NCBI RefSeq assembly: GCF_040436345.1
Contig: NC_133220.1
Span: 7,070,436 to 7,134,435, forward strand
Direction of reading: 5' to 3'
Length of the DNA stretch: 64,000 nt
Source: Pagrus major
Taxonomy: Eukaryota > Chordata > Actinopteri > Spariformes > Sparidae
Of this stretch, positions 34,313-45,985 are shown piece by piece. Below the pieces are notes generated by a model. It saw only the letters and a list, made by a program, of their open reading frames with translations, was not told where the DNA came from and did not search any database. A program made the position numbers and the translations under genes. How positions within the stretch are numbered: the stretch's first letter is position 1; every line of letters begins with the position of its first letter.

Positions 34313-34925
34313 GCTCAGCAGCTGCTGAGGTCTGTCAGGGGACACGGTCAGCAGCTGTGTATGTGTTCCTGTGTTTTTCCCAGTTTGTAGTTTGTGATGT
34401 TTGAGACTGACAGATGTGTCTGGGGTTTCTCTCCCACAGGGCTGCACCATACAGAGACAGAACTGGATCTACTTTTCCTACACTATTTCCTCCGTTCCTT
34501 CCCTGCCTCCTCCTATTTATCGTTATCCTTTACTTAATTTAATTGCTTCCTCTGTCCTTCAATAGCGTCTCCTTTCCTTTTAATAGTCATTCTTTTATTT
34601 CACTGCCTCTTTATTTTCTTTGGTTAATTATTTTGCCTCCTTCCCTTCTAATTGTCTGTCCTTCACTCCCTTTCTTCCTCCCTTCTTAATTACTTCCTCC
34701 TGTCATTTCCTTCTGTCCTCTTGTCATTCCTTTCTTCTCTTCTTCCTTCATTACATCCTCCATTCCTTGACCATCTCCTCTTTTTTCCCCCTAATCCTCA
34801 AGGCAAAGTCTCACTGGCGCTCGCATTGAATACATCACCTTTATATTGCCTAAGTGATTATCTATTACGATTGAACCCAGGTCTCCTTTTTCTTCTCTTA
34901 TTCTTTTTTGGCGTTTGTGAGTATG

Positions 34926-35256
34926 AGGGCTGCACAATTAATCGCAAAATAATTGAAATCGCCATACGACTAAGTGCAATATCCAAATCGCAAGAACTGT
35001 AATTATTTTATAATGGTAAAATGTGTCATAAAACAGTGTTTTAATGACATTTCGTAGTGCTGCAGAGATGCTCTGGCCTACGAAGTTTGTTCTCCAGATG
35101 TAATAAAACATGTTCGTTTGGCAGAGAACATTCATCCATTGGCAATGAAAACTGTGATGTAAAATGTAATCGTCCATAATAATCGTGAATTATATCGCAA
35201 TCCCAATATCTGTCAAAATAATCTCAGTATCATTTTTTGACCATACCATGCAGCCC
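34926..35256. mobile_element. Small inverted-repeat element, GGGCTGCACAATTAATCG type
   Basis: Begins GAGGGCTGCACAATTAATCG and ends CCATGCAGCCC, with blurred terminal inverted repeats and AT-rich, non-coding content. A second copy of the same type lies at 59779-60004. This is a common kind of teleost MITE. Confidence 0.65.
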
Positions 35257-35276
35257 AGTGAGTTTCCCAGGATAAT

Positions 35277-35312
<36 letters not shown>

Positions 35313-35432
35313 AGCAGTAGCTACGTCCAACCCTTATTTAGCATCATTTAGCCTGGTTATGTTACACTTCACTAATGCAACTACTCAGCAAAAACACACA
35401 CAAGCAGCTGAGTTCAGACATCGCAATGTGGG

Positions 35433-35461
<29 letters not shown>
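35277..35461. repeat. (GT)n and (GAT)n microsatellites
   Basis: GT array at about 35279-35311 and GAT array at about 35431-35461, separated by about 120 bp, directly after the MITE at 34926-35256. Confidence 0.9.
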
Positions 35462-35463
<2 letters not shown>

Positions 35464-35509
35464 GACATCTTGGCTCTCTGTGTATGGTAGTCTAAAAGTT
35501 GAATCTTGA

Positions 35510-36310
35510 CCCTTGAATTTCAGAATATTTTAGCATTTGGTATTTCCCCCTTTTGCTTTAATGACAGCGTGCACTCAAGCTGACATGGGCTCCTCAAGTT
35601 TCTGCAAAGCCTGATGACTCATGTTATCCCAGCATGATTCGACAGTCTAGCACAAAGCGTCTTGTGATGTCACAAAATGCTTGGCTTTTTTCAGTCTCAC
35701 TGTCTTCAAGTCGTTCTGTCAAAGCTTTGGGGCGTGTTTGGGCTCATTATCCTGCTGCAGTATGAATCCTTCTCCACAAAGATCAAACCAGAGGGTGGAG
35801 CGTGTCTCTAAAGAATGGAGCGGCGCTTCATGGTCAGGGTGGAGCCAATTCTTTGTAGGTGTCCGACACCATGTTTCACTGTGGGTTTGAAACATTGTGG
35901 TATCACTCTCTCTCTCCTGTTCGTCTCCTTATATACACCTTTCTGTTACTGCCATAAATCTCCAACTTGGATTGATCAGTAAGTAGGACTTTTTCCAGTC
36001 ATCCACTGTGAAATTCTGGTATTTCTTAGCCCACCTCAAGTGTTGGGCCTTGTTTCCGCCCTGAGAAGTGGTTAAGAAACTGCTACTCATCCTCTGAAAC
36101 CACCACAAGACAGCCGGCTTTTCACACTTCTGATGGTGTTGTCACTTTGGCTGTGCCTGATCATGCTTTGGATACAACTGATCCAGTTTCTGTAAAGTGT
36201 TTAGAGTAACCCAAATTTAGTCTAGCCATAATTTGAAGCTGAGAGAGACCCTCTTTTCTTAAAAAGACAATTTGACCTCTTACTCGTTCACTTACATTGT
36301 CATTATTTCC
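35510..36310 (-). pseudogene. Decayed Tc1/mariner transposase in ip6k1 intron 1
   Basis: On the - strand, 35760-35722 encodes LQQDNEPKHAPKL, the region around the second catalytic Asp of Tc1/mariner DDE/D transposases. About 36040-35950 encodes RWAKKYQNFTVDDWKKSYLL, the conserved stretch before the first catalytic Asp (there DESK-like in active copies, here INPSW, so apparently lost). Stops and frame changes lie between. Short, non-autonomous and inactive. Confidence 0.8.
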
Positions 36311-38027
36311 AGGTTAGTGTGACAGTATTATATCTTCAATATAATCTATATATTTACCACTGAAGTTTCGGTTTTCCTCGCTTGATTGTTACACGTGTCA
36401 CTTCATCATGTAATATGCAGTAATGGTCACTTAGATCAGACAGGAAGCACATCTTATGGCTTTCTCTCTTGTCCATCAGCATCATCACAGTCCATTTATG
36501 TTCAATCTTATGCGTGTGTTTCCTTTCTGGATCTATCCATCCATATTCTGCTGCCTATCTGCTGGGTCGCGTCAGGTCAACGTAAAACCTGCTTCACTGT
36601 TGTTACTTAATGTCATCCTCGCGCCTTATCTTACCATTACTCCAGCATACCAGATCTCTTTTCCATTTGGGATCCACATGCTGAAATTAGTTTTCCATCA
36701 GCAAAGCTCCTACAAGGCGATGTATATGCTGCAGCTTAATGTGGTTCTTTCCCCCGTTTGTGACATTTTAATCCTGTCAACTTCATTGAGGAAACAGCAG
36801 GCACTGAGCCCTCTGATCTGATGTAAATTTGGTTATGTGGTGCGGACCAGCTCAGCCGAATGTTGTCACAAAGCGCTGCAGGATGAATTACTGCCTAAGA
36901 GGTATTTGCATCAAACTTTATTGAGGTCAGATGAGGCCAGATGAAAAAGTCCACATGTCAAAGGAAAAATAAAAAAGATTTGGTCATTATTTAGTCCGAC
37001 ATTGTGCTCATGTTAGCTGTTTTCTTTTTGAGGGGGGTTACGTCCAAACCACTGTGACAGATTTATTTGTCACTTTGGCATCAGTTTCAGTCGACCCAGA
37101 GGATGTGGTAGTGGTTGCTAGGTGCGGTTAATGTTTGTCACGTCAACAGAAGAAATATGTTGATTTGAGAGTTGCTATTTCTGTAAGTCGACTTAGAAAA
37201 ACAACCCACACAGCTACATCCATGACATCCACGCCTGTCACCAGTTTCACGGCAGTTTTTCTGTTGTAATCTTTCTGGTTGTGTCACAGGCAGAAATGAT
37301 CTCATCATTCTGATTTCCACCAACAAAGCTCTGATGGGTTTGTCCTTTTTTCAGTCGTTTGAATTAGAGAACGTGTTGCAGTTGATGTGTTAAGGTGTCT
37401 CTGACCATTGTTGCATCATGAGTATTTCTTTATACTTTAAACATTTTATTGATTTAAACAATAAATTGAGTTCTTTGTTTCAGTTATTTGTCATTTTGCG
37501 AGAGATCTTTTTTAAGTCTTTGTTTTTCCTTTTGGCATTTTGTCTTTACTGGACACTTCGGGCAGGAACAGGAAACTTAAGGGGGTATAAAAAAAACAAT
37601 TTGCAGACTTAGATGAACAAACAAGACTAGTTGTTTTCATACCATCTTCTTTCTTAATGAAGGAAAGCTGTGTGGAAGAAATAGTGCTTACATTTGGATT
37701 TCAGCTCAACTAAACCATCAATCATTTATAAGTGATTTAAATATTCTAATAACTTTTGAATTTTTAAAAGTTTGTGAAATCTTGCAGAATGTTATCAAAG
37801 TCTTCTAAAAAAAAACAGACTGTAATACCAGCTTAGTATTGGCTTCTCTTTTCCTTTAAACTACTCTGCCAGACAGATGATATCTTCTAGAAATGTGCTG
37901 CATATCTTCACTAAACCTTCAAATTCAACACAGATGCAAGCCTTACGTACAGTACTCTTACCCTTAGATATTCCTGGAAGTGTTTAATTGGCTCTATCTC
38001 TGACTTACTGAAGGACAGAAGGATTCC

Positions 38028-38039
<12 letters not shown>

Positions 38040-38068
<29 letters not shown>

Positions 38069-38070
38069 GG
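38040..38070. repeat. (CT)n(CA)n simple repeat
   Basis: TCTCTCTC directly followed by about 12 CA units in ip6k1 intron 1. Confidence 0.9.
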
Positions 38071-38706
38071 CCCTTCAGTCAGAAATAGCAGCTTAATCGG
38101 TGTGACGATGTCATAGAGCTGTAGTGAGCCCACAGCTTTGTCCCAGTGATGGATGATGATGTAAGGTATGCTCACACAGGTCTTGTAAGCTGATTGGCTG
38201 GCCGCTCGGGTCATTCTCCACACCTGGCAGTACACAGTGGGCCGATTAGAGGTTGGGTTGTTTGTCTGTTTGTTTATTTGGACCTTGTACTACATCGCTG
38301 CAACCTGCAGCTTCTGTCCCGACAGACGGGTTCATGCTGGCAGGAGGTGGCGTAGGGACAGAGCGTAGACGAGATGTCCGTTATTGTCAGACAACATCTT
38401 TGTGGACGGTAGCCAACCCTGCATGGACTGGGACCAGTTTGGTATCCTTTTCCCTGATGTGTTTGCTCATAATCGTAGCATCAAAATGTGGTAATTGCAC
38501 ATCCCTATGTGTAAATATCTATCTAATCACCAATAGCCAATCATGAATATAATAACTGTATGTCAATATTTATCAGTGACTGGGGTATTTGCTCCAAATA
38601 TTGTTTTCGTAGAATGTTTCTTCAACATCACCCGGCCCAAGGAGACAGAGGGATTGAGAGAGGGGATACGAGGTGAGGGGATTTGGGAGAGGGATGAAGG
38701 AGACAG

Positions 38707-38746
38707 GAGGAGGAGGAGGAGGAGGAGGAGGAGGAGGAGGAGGAGG
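38707..38746. repeat. (GGA)n purine tract
   Basis: About 13 GGA units in ip6k1 intron 1; the flanks are also purine-rich. Confidence 0.95.
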
Positions 38747-39339
38747 ATAGTATGTGCTAAGGAGAGAGTATCGGGGGAGGCGAGTCGTCCTTGACTTTGA
38801 CCTCTACCAGCCTATTCGCAGCCCTGTGCATCAGACCACATACAGGACGCTGGCTGATAGAAACACACCTGTTGTCTGTGTGCCAGGAATTCACTGGAGA
38901 CACATATAGATACCAGAGACAAGACCACGGTACAGAGGGCTTACCAAACACCAGCTGTTCACTGAGTACTCCATGTACATTACCTACCTCTGTGTGACCG
39001 GATACTTAAAAAAAAAAATCTAAACCAGGGATAAAACTGATGGTCAACTGTCAGATTTGGTGTCTTGTTTATACTAAGGCATTTGCCCCTTTGCAATATT
39101 TTGCTTTATTTTTTATCTGCAGCACTCTGCTGAAAGTAAACCCCAAATTCTGCCGTTCCAGATCTGTCCAAGTGCAAAACACAGAATCACACGTTCAGTC
39201 CTAATACAAACACCTCCTATCAAGTTTAGACCACTGAATCAATGCAGACTTTTTCAAACAACATTGCCCAGTTGAGCTGCATTTCAACATAACTGCTGAC
39301 TTCACCACCGCTGACATACGCTTCAAATATATGACAGCA

Positions 39340-39545
39340 GTGGATAATTTGACTTGTTAGCATGCTGACATTTAAACACAACATACTGCTGATTTTATCA
39401 GTTTTGCAGGCAAAGTGAAATGCTGCTGGTGGTGCTAGATGGAAGGGTCAGGGGGTTAAAGTTATTGTACATCATCCTCTGGGGACCATGAATGTCCGGA
39501 CTAAATCGGACTTCAATCCATCTGATGGTTGTTGGGATTAGAGGT
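39340..39545. mobile_element. Interspersed repeat fragment with TCATCCTCTGGGGACCATGAATGTC motif region
   Basis: Contains GTTAGCATGCTGACATTT near the start and CATCCTCTGGGGACCATGAA later. These are two landmarks of a non-coding repeat that is frequent in fish introns. The related piece at 52560-52745 has the AGCCTCACAGAGCAGCTAGC landmark. Confidence 0.5.
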
Positions 39546-39869
39546 CGACCGTTTCTCTGGATTACTGTTGCAACGTTTTGATTGTAAATTGTTGGACTGT
39601 GGACTGTCCAGTTGTGGTCTCTGGCCTATTTGAATGAGAATGATTATTTGATATAGTGCAACAGCAATGAGTAAAATTAAGTGATGAGCATATAAAATAC
39701 AGTTTCGTTTTGTGTGTTCTGTGAGATGAAATTAAATATAAAGCATTCAAAATTGAAAGTTGTTATTAATTAATAATCTCTTGGCACATATGCGTATTCA
39801 GCTGGACCGCTGACCTCCCAGAGACAATGTGTGTGTGTGTGTTTTTATTTTAACGTGTTGGATATATGA

Positions 39870-39873
<4 letters not shown>

Positions 39874-39955
<82 letters not shown>

Positions 39956-40127
39956 GTTGAGTGCAGTGGAATGTTAGAAGTCACGGATCATCAGGCTGGT
40001 TTCACTGATCCCAGAACAGAACAGATGTGACCTGATGTTTACTGTTTGCTGCTAAGTTTAGATGTCATTGCTCATGGGAAACACTGCTTAAAGTGTGTGT
40101 GTCGATGTGTGTGTGTGTGTATGTGTG
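39874..40127. repeat. (GT)n arrays
   Basis: About 40 GT units at 39874-39953, with shorter GT runs at about 39828-39841 and 40097-40127. Confidence 0.95.
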
Positions 40128-40750
40128 TGCGTGCGTTTTCCAGCCTGCATCTGGGGCTCATGCTTGGTCAAGCTTGGATCGTGATCTTGAGCTGAGACTG
40201 TGAGATGTCGAGTTTCCATCGTGGCTAAATACGTGCAGGGTGCTGTGAGGAGTCGTGATCGGAGCCTGTGACGTGGGCCCGCTGCCAGTGTGTTTTTGGA
40301 CAACAGGAACAGCGTAGTTAAAGGCGTTTCTTACCTTGATGACATGTTGGAAGTTTGAGGTTTTCAAGGTTTTCAGTAATCGTATGGTGCCTGCAGCTCA
40401 GCACAGAAAAAATGTCAAAAAATGTTCATATGAAAAGGAGAATTGAGGTTCTTGGTCCCAGTGAGTCAGTTACTGCTCCCAGTGATAAAAACTAAACACT
40501 TGAACTTAATACTGGATGCTGAATAGTAGTTAAATTTGTTGTTTATGGCCAAATCTTTAAATCATGGTGGTTTAAAAACAAGGTGTTGTTTTTGTACTGT
40601 GACAAAGTAGCATGTCTCGGATTTGTGGTGCAGTTCATCTTCTTATTTCAGGATTATAGCCTTTCAATACACCATATTCACAATGTGTAATTACCTCCTG
40701 AAATACAGGAACTCTCATTTTCACATTGCATGAAATTGCATATGTACACT

Positions 40751-41035
40751 AGGGCTGCAACTAACTGTTATTCTTTGTCAATTAATCTCTAGATTATTTT
40801 TTCTATGAGCCATTTGGTCCATAAAATGTCAAAAAATAGTGAAATATGCTGACCACAATTTCCCTGAACCCAGTGGCATAAATTCACATGATAATCAAAA
40901 ACGACAAAGAATAACAGCAAATCTTTACGTTTGAGAAACTGGAACCAGCAAATGTTTGGCATTCGTGGTTGAAAAATGACTGTGACTAAAGGATTGTCAA
41001 AATTTTTATTTATTCACTGATTAATGCAGCTATAA
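40751..41035. mobile_element. Small inverted-repeat element, AGGGCTGCAACTAAC type (copy 1)
   Basis: Starts AGGGCTGCAACTAACTGTTA, contains ATAAAATGTCAAAAAATAGTG, and ends with a GATTAATGCAGCT-like inverted end. Non-coding. Same family as 41796-42105, 62365-62450 and 63303-63626. Confidence 0.7.
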
Positions 41036-41795
41036 TCCACACACAATAAGGTTTGGCAGGAAAAGACGCACACATGCGCGTCATGTGGTGCTGCAGATAA
41101 AAACTGATGCACATTTTATGTGGTTAAGAACACAACATTGGATCATGAGTTGTTTTCTTCAGTCCTTTTTATTTAAGCAACACAAGGTGATGAATCCTCT
41201 CAGCCCTCGTGTTGTTTACGGTAAACAGAAAATCTGGAAAGGCCCTGCTGAAGGCGTGTTTGCTGCCCTCGATGGTTGATATGACTGGTTTTGCACAGCG
41301 TTTTATAGTGAAGCGTCGTGTCTTGCCTGAAACAAACTGCACCTCTGCTAATGCTTGAAGAAATTTAAAATTAGGCTCATTAACCTTCAGGGAAAACAAT
41401 CAGAGGTGCTTCATCACAATAATAAAGGCGACATGTTTAATAAATGAGGAGATTGTTTAAAGGTCATGTATTCACTCCACTGACAACCAGATGAGATGCA
41501 TCAGGATGTGACTGATTCAGCTCAGCAGGTGATTGATTCAACAATGATGTTGTATGTTTGTGTCGTGGTCATTAATCTTCCCGTGAGTTGCTGTCTAGGG
41601 AACAAATAAATCTTTTTGGGTTGTTACAACTTGTGAAAAATAGAGACAGACATTTTAATCAGTCACAATCAGGGTTGGATGTGTGAATTAAAAACTTGGC
41701 TGACATTTTATGCAGTCGAGTGATTTCTGGTTTTATTAAAACACATCTGCTGTTACCACCAGTATGCACAGTCAACACCACCCAGGACTGAAATT

Positions 41796-42105
41796 AGGAC
41801 TGCAGCTAACAGTCGTTGTCATTGTCGATTAATCTGTCCATTATATTCCTGATTAATCAGTTAGTTGATTCATCTATAAAATGTCAGAAAATATTTAAAA
41901 ATGTTTCCCAAAGCCCAGGATGACGTCCTCAAATGCCTTGTTTCATCCACAACCCAAAGATATTAAGTTAACTGTCATAGAGGAGAAAAGAAACCAGAAA
42001 ATATTCACATTTAAGAAGTTGAAATCTGCTCTGATTTAAGTGATTATCAGTTTAGTAGGCAATTTAATCTAATGGCTGAGAAATCAATAAAATAATAATC
42101 AAAAC
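41796..42105. mobile_element. Small inverted-repeat element, AGGGCTGCAACTAAC type (copy 2)
   Basis: Starts AGGACTGCAGCTAACAGTCG and includes GATGACGTCCTCAAATGCCT and GAAACCAGAAAATATTCACA, landmarks of the family body. The 3' end is degraded. Less than 1 kb from copy 1 in the same orientation. Confidence 0.7.
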
Positions 42106-44435
42106 AGTAATAATTCCTAACGTTTGTTAAACTGATGTTAAAGATGAGAAGAGTTGTTGTCTTCTGTATCATAGAGAGGTTTGTGTTAGAAAGCCGTCGC
42201 AGCGTGTCTGAACTGTTGCGTATGGCGGCTGAGTTTGTCTTTAACACCACTTAGCCCACATCGTGATATCACCAGCGAGCATCATGCCTCTCTACAGCCG
42301 TGACACTGACCAGATGATGCCTTCAGAAACACACACACGCAGGCTGTGACGTCATTAATGGCCCTGCTCCTCTCATCCAATCACTCTCCTTCTTTGTTCC
42401 CTTTTCTTCCATTCTTCCCCTTTATTCTTTCTTCTTTTCATGTCTTCAGGCAGGCGATGATGAGTCATTTTGGGGAAGATTTGGGGTGCATGATGGGGTA
42501 GGAGGCGGTGCTAATTGAATTTCTGAAGCGTGTCTGCTTATGTTGAAGACGTCTCTTTGTCAGATCACTGTTTATATAAAGGTAGTCACAGGCGTGTAGG
42601 AGGTTAATGGTGAGGAAAACATCATTTTAATGCAGACACAGTTTACATTATAACTACGCTTCTCATGTTGCATTTCACATGACAATATAATATAGAAACA
42701 GCTGTAAACTATATCAGACGATAATTTTTCCTCTGTCCTCCCTCAATTAAAAAATGTACGTCTTTCAAAATAATTTACATGCTTTTAGAAACTATCCATT
42801 ACATTTGTGTGTTTGATGTGGTAATTACAAAAACATCTGGACTCCATTGTTATTATCTCCAGTGTCATTGTTTCAAATGCAAATCATTTATAATTGTGTT
42901 TTGTTTGTTTTTTTCAATGTTAATCAGCAACAGATAGGCTTTGATTTCATTCTGTTTGTTTTTTTGTATTTTGGAAAGTGTGTGCTGGCTGCTTACGGGG
43001 AGAACAAATCCTGAATAACAACACATCCTCTCAGATGAGTGTTAATGTTTTGAAATTCAAATTGGTTTCAAATCATCACCAGAGAGCTGGGAGGAGATCT
43101 TTGTACACTACAACAAAATCATGGACCGTATCTCTATACTGTTTTTTAGTGTCATACTTACCGACGTATTTCACCACTGGAATGATAGCCCTTTCATAAA
43201 ACTAGTTTGTCTATGCAGTAGAAAGATGCAAATATTCTTGAAATTGGTGCTACATGACACTAGAGAAACGGCTGTGGTAGTCCTTTCGCCTACGGCAACC
43301 AGAATGTACTGTGCTGCACCGGACCAATAAACACTCCCATTAGTGGGTGAGGTACTGCGAGTTGGGTGGTGCTTTGTTTACCTCATCATCCGTTTTGAAA
43401 CAGGAAACAGTAAAGCAGCCTACATCAAAACAGTACACTTAAGTTTATTTCTGAAAACATTTCAAGGCAAAAAATTGATCCCACTTCACAATCTTTCTCT
43501 GTTGCAGCTACACAGAATGTTGAAATATGTTTCTGAAACATTTTAGCTGAGAAAAAGGTAACGTAGTAACAAGATCTTGATTTATCGTTTATCAGCGCTG
43601 CCTAGTTTAGATAGTGTGACAGTGAGGAGAAAGAGAGAGGGGCGACTCAACCAAAATGCAGAAGTACCAACTGTAGCTGATACAAATGCACTTAAATCTT
43701 CCTGATGACAGGTTTTGCGTCATTTGGCAGATTTTTTTTCCTGCAGAAGAGTTGAGGGCTCTGGGTGCAGGCAAAATGTAGAGAAGTGTAACATTGATAA
43801 TTTGCATGTACCACCAACATTGTAGTGATACAAAGCGGCTTGAAAATTGGCAAAGTTCTCGTTTGAATAGCTTAATACTTTCTATTTGTTCAGAAGTGGC
43901 CCTCCAAACAGAGTTAGGATTGCTGACAACAGGATTACCCCACTGACTGAGCTATATAGAGAATCAAAATATGTGTGTGTCTGTATTTATGTGTGTGTGT
44001 GTATGTGACACAGTCTGGTTGAAGCCAACGTGTTGAAACATTTGATGTCAACTGTTTATGGCAACATGCCCAGAAAACTGTGTGGGTTTTATTTTTATAC
44101 GCTGCCCGGTTCAGACTCGATTAGATCAGAGCCGTGGTAAATGAGAATATGCTGAAGATGCTGTAACATAATGTGTCAGGGATCCCCGAAATTTGTTTGC
44201 TCAGGCGGTTGTTCTCAGGCTATATGTCACCGTTTAACACGCTCCAATCACAGCTATTGAAAAAGCCTCGACACATATACATTTTCTCAACTGTTGTCTG
44301 CACTCATCAATATTTTTTTAATAACAACGGATTTAATGACTGTGAATGTAAAACGGGTTAACACTTTTATGAGTTAATCAGTTGACTCTTCTTTAGAGAC
44401 ACAACAATTAAACTTAACATCTTCTCTCTCTACAG

Positions 44436-44683
44436 GAAGCGGTGACCCTGCCTAACTGACACCCTGCTTCTCCTGCCCTCGGCCCAACTCTGCCCCCCCA
44501 CCCCCTGTCCTGTTTGGGTCTCCGTGCTGCCGGCGGTGGATTGGAGCACTCTGATTGGAGGCTTTGCGAGGTGGTTTTTCGGTCTGGCGCCGCCTCCCCC
44601 CGGGGCCGGCGTGCGCTCCCAGCAGCCCGTGGTGCCCTGTGCCCCCCCCTCCCCGTCACTGCACACCAGAGCCCATGCCCAGG
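44436..44683 (+). other. ip6k1: ip6k1 non-coding exon 2 (5'UTR)
   Basis: Bounded by CTCTCTCTACAG and CAGG|GTAAGA. Strikingly C/G-rich compared with its flanks. Its only ATG is at 44675, near the 3' end, and opens the overlapping upstream frame described separately. Confidence 0.75.
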
Positions 44684-45985
44684 GTAAGAACCAGGACCAG
44701 GACCACCCAGTGGAGATCCCACAGATCAGTGTCATAAACCATTTTAGTGTATAAATATGGAGTTTTTAGTGTTCACACCTGCAGGTTGGTTTCGTTTGTC
44801 TGGACCAAAGTAGAAAATGATTAATCAGAAGTCACTTCCTTTTTTTTTCATGAAACCAAGAGTTGTGAACATGAAATCCCCAAAACACAAGAGAGGAAGG
44901 TTTTACATCGCTTCCTTTAACTGATAATAGAAACCTAAAAAATATTTATGATACTTGATAAGAATTTCATTATATCAGACCGATGAAAATGTCCTCTTGT
45001 TTTCTTGTTTTCATAACATAGTACCGGACAAAACGGAGTGCAAATGCAGCGGTAACAACTTGCTCTGAAATTACATTAAATGTTTCTTCTGTTCAGATTA
45101 AATAAGCAGCACAGGACAGGAGTAGTTTGAGGAAAGGTGTTGCTCCCATTGATTTTGTTGTTGGAGGTTTCATCTTTCCCCAAACTGCAGTAAACACCTG
45201 TCGCTCTTAATATTTCTTAAATATATTTTAAACATATTTTTTACCTTTTAAAAAAAAATGCTGGCTTGTTACAGAAAATGAAAATAAGTGTTTTGAGGAA
45301 AACCTTTCTTGAAGCGAGGTAGTGAAGTATTAAATTTGTATTGATTGAGAAACATTGTTACCACAAAGGAAAACTGACTCTCAGTATATATTGTAGCAAT
45401 ATTGTAGCAGCGCTCTCATCCAAACATTTTAAGTGATACCCAACTGTAGTAAGAGCTGCTGCCTGAGCAGAAAAGTGCAGCAGTCCTCAAGGATAATGCT
45501 ATTAAAGAAGTGGTTTGAACAATGTGTTTCGATGTCATGAAAGTTTGGGGAGAGGGTGCGTCTGAAGCTTTTCAACCATCCAGATGAGTCCTCTCTGTCA
45601 CCCCTTTGATGAACCCTTCTTTCCTCTACAGGAGGAGGCGTGGCGCGTCCGCCAGGAGCCATGTGCCTCCCTCACACCAACAACATGGACAACAGCAAGC
45701 TACAGGGGACGGGGCCGGGGGGAGGGGCTTCACTTCGACCACGGGCAGGAGGCGTTCCACTGGAGCCCTTCATACACCAGGTGGGTAGGAATGACGTGTG
45801 TTTCAGAAAAGCTGACATAAATTTAGAGCTCCATGTTGATGATGTGAATCTTTTTATTTATACCGTCACCCAAACAAAACAAACATAAACATCTGAAGTT
45901 TATGAAGAAAAGAAGAATCAGTTTTTGTTGTTCTTCTCTTCATGTGTGTGTCTGTGCGTGCAGGTGGGAGGTCACACCAGTATGA
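44675..45985 (+). promoter_or_regulatory. ip6k1: Overlapping upstream ORF in ip6k1 mRNA (59 codons)
   Basis: In the spliced mRNA (44675-44683, 45632-45780, 45964-45985), an ATG starts a frame beginning [17 protein letters not shown]. It reads through the main start at 45661 out of frame and stops at TGA 45983-45985. Its start context is weak (C at -3 and at +4), while the main ATG has G at -3. Leaky scanning is therefore expected, with reduced IP6K1 output. This holds only if exon 2 is joined to exon 3. Confidence 0.6.

Larger units (their letters stand above)
30229..44435 (+). other. ip6k1: ip6k1 intron 1 (14.2 kb), non-coding
   Basis: No coding exon was found in this stretch. It holds (GT)n arrays (34228-34311, 35279-35311, 39874-39953 and shorter), a (GAT)n at 35431-35461 and a (GGA)n at 38707-38746. 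It also holds a Tc1/mariner transposase relic and several small inverted-repeat elements, listed separately. The first 3 kb (30.3-33.5 kb) show no repeat I recognise and may hold enhancer sequence. The open frames of 100-120 codons near 36.4-36.8 kb look random in composition. Confidence 0.7.

Noticed and set aside
34127..34450. Open frames of about 85 codons made of CVCV/HTHT repeats
   Set aside because: They are products of the (GT)n array at 34228-34311.
36386..36821. Frame of up to 121 codons in ip6k1 intron 1
   Set aside because: No resemblance to known proteins, no good start or splice context, and composition like translated intron.
44414..44754. Frames of about 100 codons on the - strand over ip6k1 exon 2
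   Set aside because: The GC-rich exon lacks stops by chance on the antisense strand. The sense strand has clear acceptor and donor sites that explain the region as a 5'UTR exon.
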